NCBI GenBank assembly: GCA_033763895.1
Contig: JANRJQ010000007.1
Coordinates: 248,001-312,000, forward strand
Direction: 5' to 3'
Origin: Chloroherpetonaceae bacterium
Lineage (GTDB): Bacteria > Bacteroidota > Chlorobiia > Chlorobiales > Thermochlorobacteraceae
DNA length: 64,000 nt
Part shown: positions 16,671 to 26,896 of the stretch, piece by piece
How the letters are laid out: every line of letters starts with the position of its first letter
Position numbering within the stretch: position 1 is the first letter of the stretch
The notes under the pieces: model-generated
The model's input: only the letters and a program-made list of their open reading frames with translations
Database searches by the model: none
What the model was told of the DNA's origin: nothing
Program-made: the position numbers and the translations under genes

Positions 16671-18503
16671 ATGATATTTGATTGTCTTCCTCCGATTGCG
16701 GCATCTCAAAAACTTATTGCACGATTATTTCTAGTATTCGCGTGTTTAACAAATTTTTCTTCTTCAATCTTAGCTCAGCAAAAGCCTTTTTCATTTCCGG
16801 CGAGCCAATTGTATTCCATTTCAGAAAAAATTGCCGGAGATTCGTTGGCTTGGCCGGTGGTTGTTAGCTTAGCTTCAAGAAAACCTGAAACAAACGAGTT
16901 TTTCTTAACTCCTACAGCCCAAACAACCCTTCGCGATTTTTCAGTTCTTGCAAAGCGAATTCGACTCGCAAGGGTTGATCTGAGCCGATTTATCAAAGGC
17001 GGTGCTCGAATATTTGCCGAGTCAGAATTGCTCGCGACCGAACGGGCTTTGCAAGAGTATGACCGTGCCGTGAATTCAGGAAATCTTAAAACCTCGAAAG
17101 CCTTTGGCGATTCGTTTTTAGCCAATCTGATTATTCTTGGAAAGGCACTTGCAGCAAGAAGAATGGAATCGGTTGAGGCAAAACTGACTCAAAAAAATGG
17201 TTTGGTTGAGCGGCGAAAGGGGCTTCTTGGCTCGTGGCAAAAGGCAAGTATCGGCGATTTCTTCTCTGAAGCCGATGGGCTTCGAACAGGAGCAGAAAGT
17301 GTGGCAGTTCTTTCTCTTGTGGATGGCAGTAATGTGGTGATTGAACAAAATACCACCGCAATTATTCGTACTGCACGTGTTGATAAACTCAATGGTTCCG
17401 TGAAAACCGATATGACACTCGTTCGCGGCAGTTTGCTTGCGCAGCTTTCGGCCAATGCGCAAGAAGGAGAAAACTTTAACTTTTCTGCCGGAAATACAAG
17501 TGCTGTTGTTCGCTCAGGAAAATTCTGGGCGAGCTCTGCTGTTAAAGGCTCAAGCGGCGAAACCCGCCTTTCAAATTATGACGGAACGCTTGATGTTCGC
17601 TCAGGCAAAGCGGTGGTCACGCTTAAGAAAAATCAAGGTACGGTTGTGCTGGTTGGAAAAGAACCAATGCCACCCGTTGAGCTCTTGCCTTCTCCTCGCT
17701 TAAACTGGAAAGATCTTGATACCGTGATTTATCAAGATAAAATGACGTTGGAATGGAATAGTGTCCAAAACACAGTTCAGTATCAAATTGAAATCAGCGA
17801 TTCTCGAACTTTTGAAAACATTATTCAAACTTACCGAACCCCGTCACTTTCATTAGCGATTTCGGTAGCCGGTTCGGTCTATTTCTTAAGGTTGCAATCC
17901 ATTGATAAACTTGGGCTTCGCGGGGCGGATAGCCCGATTTACCGAATCTTAAGAAATGCCGACCGTGAACCGCCCTCCATTACCGTGCAGGATTGGCCAA
18001 CCGATTTGAATGGGGTTGGGATTCGGTATACCACCCGAAGCGCTGTAGATGTTGAAGGTGAAACCGAACCGGGCGCAACCTTAAAGAGAAATGGTTCGGT
18101 GGTGCCCCTCTCAGAAAATGGGCAGTTTCGATTTACGGTTCCCGTTGACCAAACCGAAAGTTTTATCACCTTAAAAGCCTTTGATAAATCCGGCAATGAA
18201 CTCACCCGCCTTTTAAAGGTTGTACCGGTAAAATCGAAAAAAGTGGCTGAAATGAATTGGAATGTGCAGCAATCGGGCGATACACTTTATACCGTTGGGA
18301 CAAAAATTCAAGCAACTGGGATTTCTTACCCGAATCTTCGATTGATTTTCAAACAAGGCGAAAAATCAGAAGCAGTGCAATCGGATGCGCAAGGGCAGTG
18401 GAAAATCTCGCTTTTGCCCAATCGTAACGAGGAGATCTCAGTTTATTTTGAATCTCCGGATACCGGCGAGCTTGTTTCAGTAAAGAAATTTTTTGTTCGA
18501 TAA
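16671..18503 (+). CDS. Exported FecR-domain protein with Ig-like C-terminal region
   Basis: A 610-residue protein with an N-terminal hydrophobic signal (KLIARLFLVFACLTNFSSSILA, then QQ) indicating export. Residues of about 195-310 match the FecR fold (EADGLRTGAESVAVLSLVDGSNVVIEQNT...MTLVRGSLLAQL...FSAGNTSAVVRSGKFW), used here for peptidoglycan-associated or surface proteins rather than sigma-factor sensing, since no cytoplasmic anti-sigma helix is seen. The rest is beta-rich with fibronectin or Ig-like repeats (LNWKDLDTVIYQDKMTLEWNSVQNTVQYQIEIS and VDVEGETEPGATLKRNG). The ATG at 16671 is 20 bp after the kinase stop. An earlier GTG in frame lies inside the kinase gene. Probably periplasmic or at the cell surface, with no enzymatic motif. 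Confidence 0.75.
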   Translation: MIFDCLPPIAASQKLIARLFLVFACLTNFSSSILAQQKPFSFPASQLYSISEKIAGDSLAWPVVVSLASRKPETNEFFLTPTAQTTLRDFSVLAKRIRLARVDLSRFIKGGARIFAESELLATERALQEYDRAVNSGNLKTSKAFGDSFLANLIILGKALAARRMESVEAKLTQKNGLVERRKGLLGSWQKASIGDFFSEADGLRTGAESVAVLSLVDGSNVVIEQNTTAIIRTARVDKLNGSVKTDMTLVRGSLLAQLSANAQEGENFNFSAGNTSAVVRSGKFWASSAVKGSSGETRLSNYDGTLDVRSGKAVVTLKKNQGTVVLVGKEPMPPVELLPSPRLNWKDLDTVIYQDKMTLEWNSVQNTVQYQIEISDSRTFENIIQTYRTPSLSLAISVAGSVYFLRLQSIDKLGLRGADSPIYRILRNADREPPSITVQDWPTDLNGVGIRYTTRSAVDVEGETEPGATLKRNGSVVPLSENGQFRFTVPVDQTESFITLKAFDKSGNELTRLLKVVPVKSKKVAEMNWNVQQSGDTLYTVGTKIQATGISYPNLRLIFKQGEKSEAVQSDAQGQWKISLLPNRNEEISVYFESPDTGELVSVKKFFVR

Positions 18504-18546
18504 GTTCGCGTGATTAAAAATTAAGAATAGAAGTAACTTTAGATTT

Positions 18547-21500
18547 ATGAGGTCATTGCTAAAAAAACGTTTAGACTTTTTGCCTTTAGGGTCTAATCAA
18601 ATTCAACTGTGTCGAATGCTACGATCATCACTTTTTGTATCCCCCATAAAGAATCGTTTGCTTTTACTGCTGCTGGCTCTTCAATTTTTTGGAGTTCATG
18701 CGGCGGCACAAGAAGTGTTTATGTCGATTTCAGGCACTACCGCTTCGACCATCAGCGGCGTTGATGAACGGCAGTATGATTATTGGTTTAAGCCTTCGCA
18801 AACGGCAAACAATGCAACCATCCGCATTTTCGATGCCGGAATCTCTAAAAATTCGTTTGATGTGATTTATGGTGCAATGGATACCCGCACCACCTTCTCT
18901 TTGTATCGCTTTTCCGATTTATATGAAATTACCCCCGAAGGTGTTCGCCCGAAACCCGATTCGCTTGTAAAAGCTTCACCTTTGAAAGTATTAACTGTTG
19001 CCGATGAACAACAATATCGAAACCGATGGGCTGAATTTTCACGAATTTCCAAAGGCGATTCTCCCGAGGGTTTCATTGTTCGTGCCTCCACGAAAGATGG
19101 GGGAAATGATGTCAACGCCTTTCGAATTATTTCAACAGAAGCAAACAGCCTTTCTGCTCAAAGCCCAAATTGGAGATTAGTTACCATCAATCTTTCTGTG
19201 GCTTTAATCGAACTTCCCAATACCTTTGAAGCCCAATTTCTCCCCTATACCGAAGGGTATTCTGAATACCCAAAGCCGACAACCTTTGCGGTGGTTGGTG
19301 AAGAAGGCGCGATTGTAACACTCAAGGATGAATTTGGAAAAAATGCTTCACCAAAAAATCCGGGTGATTTCTGGATCCCTGAAGTTTCGGGCGAAAAGAA
19401 CCGCTGGGGGCTTTCAATATCTAAATCAAAAGTCAATAATCACCTTTCAATTTTAAGCACCTCCGGCTTTCCAATGCTTTGGGAATTCACGCCAAAGCTT
19501 TTTAAGGTACAAAGTGAACCGCCTCTCCGTGTTATAGAATTGCCGGGGAAAGAATGTAATGAAGTTCGATTTCAAATTGCGCCGGAAACTAAACGCGGTA
19601 TCGGAAATGCCGTCCCGATTTGGGTTTTTGATGCTGAAAAACGCACCGGCGATTCCACTGAATTTTCCTTTAAAGAGTCTGGAGATTATAATGTGAGCAT
19701 ATGGATTCCCTCATCAGGAATTTATTTCCCTAAGTATTGGGTTCGCAAGTTTACCACGCATGTCAATGCACCTCCGAAATCAGTCATCAGCGTTTCTAAA
19801 AACATTTTATCTCCAAATGAATCGTTGCTTTTTACTTCCGAACGCTCCTATGACCCCGAAGGAAAGCCGCTCCGTTTTATTTGGACAGTTGATGGCGTGC
19901 CTCGTGGCAACAGCTCTGAATTCCGTTTTCAAACATCCATCCCCGGGAAATATGCAATTGGATTAACCGTTGTCGATGATGCCAAAAATTCTTCGTGTAT
20001 TACCAACACCTCTACTGCCGAGGTCGTTGTTAACTCTCAGCCCTTTACTGAAATTGAATTTCCGGCAGAATTCGCACGAAAGGAAACGCAAACCTTTTCT
20101 GCTAAAAATGCCTATGACCCTGATAATCATCCGCTCAATTATTTGTGGAGCGGTAAAGGGGTTGACCCGCAAAACAATAGCTCTTCGCAAGCCGATGTTT
20201 ATCATGAAGAGCACGGCTATTATGACGCCGCCCTCACCGTTGATGATGGTACAGGAACACTGAATGCAACTTATACAAAATCGGTTCGATACCGTGTCAA
20301 TGCCGAGCCGTTACCCAAGTTCACTCTTACCGAGCTTGCTGCACCGAATGATAAAATTGTGATTTCCGCTTCGGCCACCACCGATGCCGATGACCGCAAT
20401 CTCATCTACACTTGGGAAGTCTCCGACGGGCGAGATTTTGAAGGCCGTGACATTTCGCTCACCTTTACAAGCCCCGGCGATTATACCGTTGAGCTTTCTG
20501 TTGATGATGGTCATAATGTCTCAAATTCAATTCAATCCCTCACCAAAAATATTCATATTAACTTTCCGCCTGTTCCGGTGATTACGGCTGAATCTCAATC
20601 AACTTCCGCCAAGCAAGAATTCTCTGCCTCTGAAACTGTAGATAAAGATGATGAAACACTCCGCTACACTTGGGATTTTGGCGATGGGACGCGCGGCGAA
20701 GGAATGGATGTCACGCATTTATACCAGCGCAACGGCACTTTCAAGGTCACGCTGACCGTTGACGACGGCCGCAGACAAACCAACAGCGTGCAACGCATTT
20801 CACATGAAATCGAAATCCTTCGATACCCGATTGCAGAATTTACGATTCCTGATTTTGGCGAGCCCGGCAAACCCGTTCAAGTGGATGCAAGCCGAAGCTA
20901 CGCACCAAGCGGGGATATTGAATCCATTACTTGGTATATCGATGGCGTTCAAGTGGCTGATGGAAAAACCGCCTTACTCACCATCACCGAACCCGGCGAT
21001 CATACGATCACGGTTGTGGTAAAGGATAACACCGGTTTTGAAGATGCCAAAAGCTCAAAAAGCAAAATGGTGCACATCAACTATCCACCCACGCCTGAAT
21101 TCACGGTGTCTTCTGAAGTATTTGCACCAAAAGACTTGATTTCATTTGATGCCTCTTCTTCAAGCGATAATGAAGGTCGCATCAAAGCCTATATGTGGCG
21201 GTTTTCCGATGGCACGGTGCTTAATGGCCCAAAAGTGAAAAAATCGTTCAACAAAAGCGGAATCGTAGAATTCACTTTAACGGTGGATGATGGAAGTGGC
21301 TTCAATAATAGCATTCAACAAAAATCGGGAAGGGTGCTTGTCAATAGTACCCCAATCTTAGTGAGTCAATCGTATATCAAAACCAATTCAAGCCGCATCT
21401 TGCTTGATGCCTCGCGAAGTTATGATATTGATAACCACGCCATTAATTTTGAATGGGTATTGCCAAACGGCGAAAAACGCAGTGGTGCCTCGTTCTTTTG

Positions 21501-23436
21501 GGATGCTCCTTCCGGCGGCGTTCATTTTGTTTCTTTAAACATTGATGACGGTCAAGGCCTTTCCAATAGCCGTGTTCGCGAAACCATTAAAATTGTGATC
21601 AATCGCCCGCCCGTAGCCATTGTCGATTCCCTTGTCACCGCTTGTACAGGCCAAACAATTCTCTTCAGCGGCTCTCGCTGTTTTGACCCAGATGCCGACG
21701 CGTTGAAACTTACTTGGGATTTTGGTGATGGCACACAATCTTCCGAAACCAATCCTGCAAAAACATACAAGTTACCCGGGCAATATTCTGTCAAAATTTT
21801 CATTTCAGATGGCTTTGCAGACCAACCAACCTTGGCCGTGATTCCCGTGAAAATCGGTGGTTCACCCATTGCCATTCAACGCTTTACCGATACCACCGTT
21901 TGTGTTCAAAGCTTGATTACTTTTGATGGAAGCCTCAGTTTTTACCCCGGAGGCACAATCGGCTCTTATGCGTGGGATTTCGGCGACGGTGAAACGGCGC
22001 TCGGCAAAACCGTTCAACATCTTTATTCAAAACCCGGAAAGTATAGTGTGGTGCTTACAGTCATTGGGGAAAATGCGCTCACCGGCACAAGCCGTTGCAG
22101 CCGCATCAGCCAAACCAATGCCACGGTTTATGTGGTTTCTGGTCCTGTAGCAGAGATTGCAATAAATTCGTGGGTTGCACCCGGCGATACACTGATGATG
22201 GATTCTAGCCCCTCGCAATCGGGTGATGGAAAAATTGTTAGTATAGAATGGATTATCGGGGCAGATACCAATTCAACAGCGTATGATTCCCTCGCCACGG
22301 CTCCTATCAAAAAGCAAGGTGAAAAAATTGAGCATATTTTTAAAAAACCGGGCATTTACCCTGTAACTTTGTTTATTGCTTCAAACGCGACAACCAATTG
22401 CAGAACTTCAAGCATTACCAAATATGTAAGGGTGAATTATGCGCCTGTGATTGTTTGGCGTTTACCGAAATCGATACCGCTTGGAGAGCCGCTCATTTTA
22501 GATGCGAGCCAATCAAAAGACCCCGACGGCATCATTATGGGTTTTGAATGGAAATTAGATGGGCGTGTCATTGGCACAACCCCCATTTTGCAGTACACCA
22601 TTACCGCTCCGGGCAATCATACCATTGAATTGAAAGTCTATGACGATTCGCCCACCCGCTCAAAATCAAGTGTGGTGTCGAATACAATTTATGTCAATGC
22701 CCCTTCTCGACCCGAGATGATTGTTCCTTCGCCCATTTATGCGCAAGAAACCGTGCCGTTACGAATTAAAACAAGCACTCGGCAAAAAGCCACGTCTTAC
22801 GCTTGGCTTGTCAATAATACACCCGTGACCGATAGCACTTACCAATTCCCTGCCGGGCGGCATATCATCACTTTAATTTCTGATGATGGCCTTGGTCTTT
22901 CCAATTCAATCGATTCTGTTCGTCAGGAAGTGTTTGTCACACCTGCGCCTCTGCTTGAAGCGTCATTGCCGCGCTATCTTAATAAAGGCGCGAAGCTTTC
23001 ATTCAAAAAGTATTCACGCGAACGCTTTTCAGGCTTTGTGAATGACGATAAACTTGACTCGGTTTACATTGCCAAAGAAGTTGGCGAAGTTTCCATCACC
23101 TTAGGTTGGAAACCCAAAACCGAAATTTTAGCCACTCGCGTTTATTCAGCAACGGTGTTCGATTCACTTTCATTCACCGAATCACCTGAAACGCTTGTTC
23201 TCACTTGGAACCCAGCGAATCCATCAACGCTTGTTTCCGCACCAAAAATCAACCGCGTTGGCAATTGGAATGTGAGTTACAAGTGGTTTAATTCTGCCAA
23301 AAAACTTGTGGGATATGGCAAAATGGCCGAAGTACCGCTGCTGAAAGGCCTAAACACATTTACTGTTGAAGCCACTGAACAAGGCGTTTTTGGAAGTGTG
23401 AAATCGCGCGCGGTTGTGAAAGTAAAAACTGAATAA
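18547..23436 (+). CDS. Giant exported PKD-repeat protein
   Basis: A 1629-residue protein with a signal sequence around residues 36-55 (NRLLLLLLALQFFGVHAAAQ). An internal ATG at 18616 would give a more usual signal length. From about residue 415 it consists of roughly a dozen PKD/Ig-like repeats of 80-100 residues, each with a D-rich turn and a W or F core. The clearest copies read WDFGDGTRGEG, WDFGDGTQSSE and WDFGDGETALG, each followed by a GxYxVxLTVxD strand. Other copies are degenerate (WRFSDGT, WEVSDG, WKLDGR). No catalytic domain, LPxTG, OmpA domain or obvious type IX C-terminal sorting domain is seen. It is probably a long surface or extracellular adhesin or scaffold. It starts 43 bp after the FecR gene, so the two are likely co-expressed. 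Confidence 0.85.
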   Translation: MRSLLKKRLDFLPLGSNQIQLCRMLRSSLFVSPIKNRLLLLLLALQFFGVHAAAQEVFMSISGTTASTISGVDERQYDYWFKPSQTANNATIRIFDAGISKNSFDVIYGAMDTRTTFSLYRFSDLYEITPEGVRPKPDSLVKASPLKVLTVADEQQYRNRWAEFSRISKGDSPEGFIVRASTKDGGNDVNAFRIISTEANSLSAQSPNWRLVTINLSVALIELPNTFEAQFLPYTEGYSEYPKPTTFAVVGEEGAIVTLKDEFGKNASPKNPGDFWIPEVSGEKNRWGLSISKSKVNNHLSILSTSGFPMLWEFTPKLFKVQSEPPLRVIELPGKECNEVRFQIAPETKRGIGNAVPIWVFDAEKRTGDSTEFSFKESGDYNVSIWIPSSGIYFPKYWVRKFTTHVNAPPKSVISVSKNILSPNESLLFTSERSYDPEGKPLRFIWTVDGVPRGNSSEFRFQTSIPGKYAIGLTVVDDAKNSSCITNTSTAEVVVNSQPFTEIEFPAEFARKETQTFSAKNAYDPDNHPLNYLWSGKGVDPQNNSSSQADVYHEEHGYYDAALTVDDGTGTLNATYTKSVRYRVNAEPLPKFTLTELAAPNDKIVISASATTDADDRNLIYTWEVSDGRDFEGRDISLTFTSPGDYTVELSVDDGHNVSNSIQSLTKNIHINFPPVPVITAESQSTSAKQEFSASETVDKDDETLRYTWDFGDGTRGEGMDVTHLYQRNGTFKVTLTVDDGRRQTNSVQRISHEIEILRYPIAEFTIPDFGEPGKPVQVDASRSYAPSGDIESITWYIDGVQVADGKTALLTITEPGDHTITVVVKDNTGFEDAKSSKSKMVHINYPPTPEFTVSSEVFAPKDLISFDASSSSDNEGRIKAYMWRFSDGTVLNGPKVKKSFNKSGIVEFTLTVDDGSGFNNSIQQKSGRVLVNSTPILVSQSYIKTNSSRILLDASRSYDIDNHAINFEWVLPNGEKRSGASFFWDAPSGGVHFVSLNIDDGQGLSNSRVRETIKIVINRPPVAIVDSLVTACTGQTILFSGSRCFDPDADALKLTWDFGDGTQSSETNPAKTYKLPGQYSVKIFISDGFADQPTLAVIPVKIGGSPIAIQRFTDTTVCVQSLITFDGSLSFYPGGTIGSYAWDFGDGETALGKTVQHLYSKPGKYSVVLTVIGENALTGTSRCSRISQTNATVYVVSGPVAEIAINSWVAPGDTLMMDSSPSQSGDGKIVSIEWIIGADTNSTAYDSLATAPIKKQGEKIEHIFKKPGIYPVTLFIASNATTNCRTSSITKYVRVNYAPVIVWRLPKSIPLGEPLILDASQSKDPDGIIMGFEWKLDGRVIGTTPILQYTITAPGNHTIELKVYDDSPTRSKSSVVSNTIYVNAPSRPEMIVPSPIYAQETVPLRIKTSTRQKATSYAWLVNNTPVTDSTYQFPAGRHIITLISDDGLGLSNSIDSVRQEVFVTPAPLLEASLPRYLNKGAKLSFKKYSRERFSGFVNDDKLDSVYIAKEVGEVSITLGWKPKTEILATRVYSATVFDSLSFTESPETLVLTWNPANPSTLVSAPKINRVGNWNVSYKWFNSAKKLVGYGKMAEVPLLKGLNTFTVEATEQGVFGSVKSRAVVKVKTE

Positions 23437-23523
23437 TTCGCTGACATCAAAAGTTAAGATTCCATATTTTTGGCGGCGAAAGTCACCACTATTTTTAATG
23501 GGTAGATTTAATAGGTAGATGAA

Positions 23524-23988
23524 ATGAAACCAACTTGCACATTCACCGCTTATTCCCTGTTCGTGGCAATTATTTGTGGCTTCGCTCTCAGCAGCTGCAC
23601 CAATCCGCCCCAATCTCAGGAAACCATAAAAGCAGAGATTAAAAAGGCTGAAAATAACTTTCGCGATGAGATGCGAATTTTGGGTGCTGCCGGCGCATTC
23701 TTTAAGTACGCTGCGCCTGATGCCGTGATTAAACGCGAAAACGACACACTCATTCGCGGCGCAGAATCTATTAAAGCCTATTATTCACAACCATTTTATC
23801 ACAATGCAACGGCCGATTGGGAACCCGAGTTCATTGAGGTATCTCCCGATGGAAATCTCGCTTATACCTATGGTCGTTATGAATGGACCGTCAAGCGCGA
23901 TTCCCTCCCAACCCTTCAATTCAATGGCGTTTTTCATACCGTGTGGCGCAGAATGCCAAACGGCGAATGGAAATATGTGTGGGATTAA
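23524..23988 (+). CDS. SnoaL/NTF2-like (DUF4440-type) lipoprotein
   Basis: A 154-residue protein. The first 25 residues are a lipoprotein signal ending in the lipobox LSSC, with Cys25 as the lipidated residue. The mature part has the cone-shaped NTF2-like pattern: a helix (EIKKAENNFRDEMRILGAAGAFFKYAAPDAVI), then RGAESIKAYYSQ, then strands ending in FNGVFHTVWRRMPNGEWKYVWD, typical of the DUF4440 and SnoaL-like group. Such proteins bind small ligands or act as simple isomerases, and many have no known role. The start has a good AGGTAGATGAA leader. It stands alone, 87 bp after the PKD gene. Confidence 0.75.
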   Translation: MKPTCTFTAYSLFVAIICGFALSSCTNPPQSQETIKAEIKKAENNFRDEMRILGAAGAFFKYAAPDAVIKRENDTLIRGAESIKAYYSQPFYHNATADWEPEFIEVSPDGNLAYTYGRYEWTVKRDSLPTLQFNGVFHTVWRRMPNGEWKYVWD

Positions 23989-24036
23989 TTGCTTAGACAT
24001 ATTTAACCGGATTTAAAGATTCATCATTAAACATTT

Positions 24037-26193
24037 ATGACAAACGACAACCTCATTTCTCCGCCTGCAACTCTGAGTTTAAAGATTAAAGAAGGATTAC
24101 AAAAAGATGTTGGTCGTTCAATTGCGAGGCTCGACCCCGCCGATATGAATTCACTTGGACTTGTGGGAGGCGACATCATTGAAATATTAGGCAAATCAAA
24201 AGCACTTGCGAAAGTGATGCCCGTTTATGCCGATGACCGCGGCAAATCCATCATTCAACTTGATGGCATCTTGCGCGAAAACTGCGGCGCCGGACTTGAT
24301 GAAAAAGTGAAAATCTCCAAAGCCGCGATTCAACCGGCAGAGATGATTTTGCTCGAACCGCTCAGCGGCACGCTTCGTACCGAAAATGACATTCGCTACA
24401 TTTCTTCGCTCTTGGATTCCATCCCCGCCATTAAAGGCAATCGGCTTCGCACCGTATTCTTTGGTGTAAAACCTTCAGAATTTCGTGTGCTTGATACCGA
24501 ACCGAAGGGCGCGGTGATTATTTCTTCCTCGACACAATTCAAACTTTCACAATCCAGTTCACCTGCTGCAAGTGAGCGAAGCCAAGGCATTACTTATGAA
24601 GATATTGGCGGCTTGGGCAATCAAATTCAGCGCATACGCGAAATGATTGAACTCCCGCTTCGCTACCCCGAACTCTTTGAACGCTTAGGGATTCGTGCGC
24701 CAAAGGGCGTGTTACTTTTCGGGCCACCCGGTACAGGGAAAACCCTCATTGCTCGTGCCGTTGCCAACGAAACTTCCGCATTCTTCACAAGCATTTCAGG
24801 CCCTGAAATTATGGGCAAACTTTATGGCGAATCGGAACAAAAACTTCGCGCGGTATTTGAAGAAGCCGGGCGAAAGGCACCAAGCATCATCTTCATTGAT
24901 GAAATTGATTCGATTGCGCCAAAGCGCGAAGATATGGGCAGCGAAAAGCAAGTGGAAAAACGCGTTGTGGCGCAGCTTTTGGCCTTAATGGATGGGCTTG
25001 CTTCACGCGGACAAGTGATTGTGATTGGTGCAACCAATTTGCCCAATGCCATCGACCCCGCGCTTCGTCGCCCGGGCCGATTCGATCGTGAAATCTCCAT
25101 TCCCATTCCCGATCAGCGCGGCAGACTTGAAATCTTGGGCATTCATACTCGTGGAATGCCGCTTTCTCAAGAGGTTTCGCTTGAACGCCTTTCGGAAATC
25201 ACGCACGGCTTTGTCGGTGCCGACCTTGAAGCGCTTGGCCGCGAAGCCGCAATGGCTGCAATACGCGGCATCTTGCCTGAAATTGATTTTGCCAAAAAGG
25301 AAATTCCTTTTGAAACCCTTGCGAATCTCTCGGTCACGATGGATCACTTTCGCGATGCCTTGCGTGATGTAGAGCCTTCGGCGATTCGTGAGTTTTTTGT
25401 GGAAGTGCCGAATGTCCATTGGGAGGATGTCGGTGGGCTTGAGACGGTTAAGCAAGAATTGGTGGAAGCGATTGAATATCCCACGCGCTTTAAGGAAGTC
25501 TTTCAGTCGATTGGTGCAAAACCGCCAAAAGGCATTTTACTTTCCGGCCCACCGGGCACAGGGAAAACCTTGCTTGCAAAGGCCGCAGCAAGCCAATCGG
25601 GCATTAATTTTATTTCTGTGAAAGCGGCGGAATTGCTTTCACGCTTTTTGGGTGAGCCGGAGCGAAGCCTTCGCGAAATCTTCAAAACGGCGAAGCATGC
25701 CGCGCCTTGCCTCATCTTCTTCGACGAAATCGACGCGCTTTTGCCCAAACGCAGTGGCAGCGATAACAGCACGAGCGATCGGCTTGTGGCGCAATTTTTA
25801 ACCGAAATGGATGGCATTGAGGAACTTGTGGGCGTGGTGGTACTCGCCGCGACAAACCGCCCCGATATGCTCGATGTTGCCGTGCTTCGCAGCGGGCGCT
25901 TTGATCTCTCGCTTGAACTGTCGCTTCCCACAGAAAAAGATCGGGAACAGATTTTTGATATTCACCTTCGCGGCAAAACACTCGGCAAAAGCCTGCTAAC
26001 CGAAAACACATTCCTTTTGAAAGACTTGGCGAAGAAAACCGAAGGATTCACAGGCGCAGATATTGAATTCATTTGCCGCAAAGCCACAATGCTCGCCGTG
26101 CGCGAATGCTTGGCAGAAAACCATCCCACCGCCACTTTGGAAGAACGCCATCTCCATCAAGCAATTGCAGAAAAGCAACGCGGAAAGAATTAA
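24037..26193 (+). CDS. CDC48/p97-family AAA ATPase (archaeal VAT-like)
   Basis: A 718-residue ATPase with the complete CDC48 layout. Residues 8-105 form the N-terminal double-psi barrel (LQKDVGRSIARLDPADMNSLGLVGGDIIEI). Residues 110-180 form the second part of the N domain. D1 has Walker A GPPGTGKT at 229-236 and Walker B IIFIDEIDS near 285. D2 has Walker A GPPGTGKT at 504-511 and Walker B LIFFDEIDA near 559. Both arginine-finger regions (RRPGRFDRE, RSGRFDLS) are intact. The family unfolds proteins as hexamers in archaea and eukaryotes and is scattered in bacteria, where Clp, Lon and FtsH normally do such work. It has its own leader, 48 bp from the lipoprotein gene. Its bacterial partners are unknown. 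Confidence 0.93.
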   Translation: MTNDNLISPPATLSLKIKEGLQKDVGRSIARLDPADMNSLGLVGGDIIEILGKSKALAKVMPVYADDRGKSIIQLDGILRENCGAGLDEKVKISKAAIQPAEMILLEPLSGTLRTENDIRYISSLLDSIPAIKGNRLRTVFFGVKPSEFRVLDTEPKGAVIISSSTQFKLSQSSSPAASERSQGITYEDIGGLGNQIQRIREMIELPLRYPELFERLGIRAPKGVLLFGPPGTGKTLIARAVANETSAFFTSISGPEIMGKLYGESEQKLRAVFEEAGRKAPSIIFIDEIDSIAPKREDMGSEKQVEKRVVAQLLALMDGLASRGQVIVIGATNLPNAIDPALRRPGRFDREISIPIPDQRGRLEILGIHTRGMPLSQEVSLERLSEITHGFVGADLEALGREAAMAAIRGILPEIDFAKKEIPFETLANLSVTMDHFRDALRDVEPSAIREFFVEVPNVHWEDVGGLETVKQELVEAIEYPTRFKEVFQSIGAKPPKGILLSGPPGTGKTLLAKAAASQSGINFISVKAAELLSRFLGEPERSLREIFKTAKHAAPCLIFFDEIDALLPKRSGSDNSTSDRLVAQFLTEMDGIEELVGVVVLAATNRPDMLDVAVLRSGRFDLSLELSLPTEKDREQIFDIHLRGKTLGKSLLTENTFLLKDLAKKTEGFTGADIEFICRKATMLAVRECLAENHPTATLEERHLHQAIAEKQRGKN

Positions 26194-26824
26194 GAGAAAA
26201 AAGATGTCATTCCCGCAAGTCGCTTCAGCGACGCGTCGGGAATCCTGCACGCCACAAAATTTGGTGGTTGAGCCTGTCGAAACCACCGTGTCGTGAACCT
26301 TAAAAACTAAAGGAGTCATTTCGAGCGCAGCGAGAAATCTCAGACCCTCCGTACGCTACACCTTGAGGTGGCCACGACCTGTCGAAACTACTGTCTGAAC
26401 TATGATTTATGGGATTAAAATGATTAACAGGATTAAGACTGTCATTCCGGCAAGCGAAGCGCGTCCGGAATCCTGCACGCCCTTTATTTGAATGAGTCAT
26501 TTCGAGGCTTTAATGATGCTCGTCAAGCTCGCGGAGAGAAATCTCAGACCTTCCGCACACCAGAGATTTCTCCCTCCGCTTCGCTTCGTTCGAAATGACC
26601 AAAAACGGGACAATATAAAAGGTGGTTGAGCCTGCGCCGTACTGAGCTTGTCGAAGTGTCGAAACCACCGTGTCGTGAACCACACATTAACTGCATGTCA
26701 TTTCGAGGCGTTAGTTTGCTCGTCAAGCTCGCAGCGAGAAATCTCAGACCTTCCGTATGCTACACCTTGAGGTGGCACTTCCTGCGCTGAACTGAAATTT
26801 ACGGAGCGTGAAGGATTCAAATCA
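26194..26824. repeat. Intergenic block of dispersed palindromic repeats (left side of accessory patch)
   Basis: About 630 bp with no gene. It holds several related elements. One is a 25-bp hairpin with GGTGGTT and AACCACC arms at 26263-26287, and another copy at 26621-26669 carries about 24 extra bases in the loop. Others are stretches of the type GTCATTTCGAG...GAGAAATCTCAGACC (26312, 26493, 26697), a TCATTCC...GGAATCCTGCACG element (26210-26251 and 26439-26480), and a GTCTGAACTATGATTTATG element near 26393. The same elements recur at 31080-31790 in the opposite orientation and at 62480-62790 in this orientation. They probably form structured transcripts or are small non-autonomous repeats. 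No transposase is present. Confidence 0.8.
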
Positions 26825-26896
26825 TTGAGCCTCTTGAAGTCTTGTATAAAAAACATAAATTCTAAAAGAATACACAATCAAATTTACCGGACGCTT

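Noticed and set aside
17118-17462. Minus-strand frames opposite the FecR gene
   Set aside because: Low-complexity Cys and His-rich translations with no start signals, in antisense to a gene with clear domains and a signal peptide.
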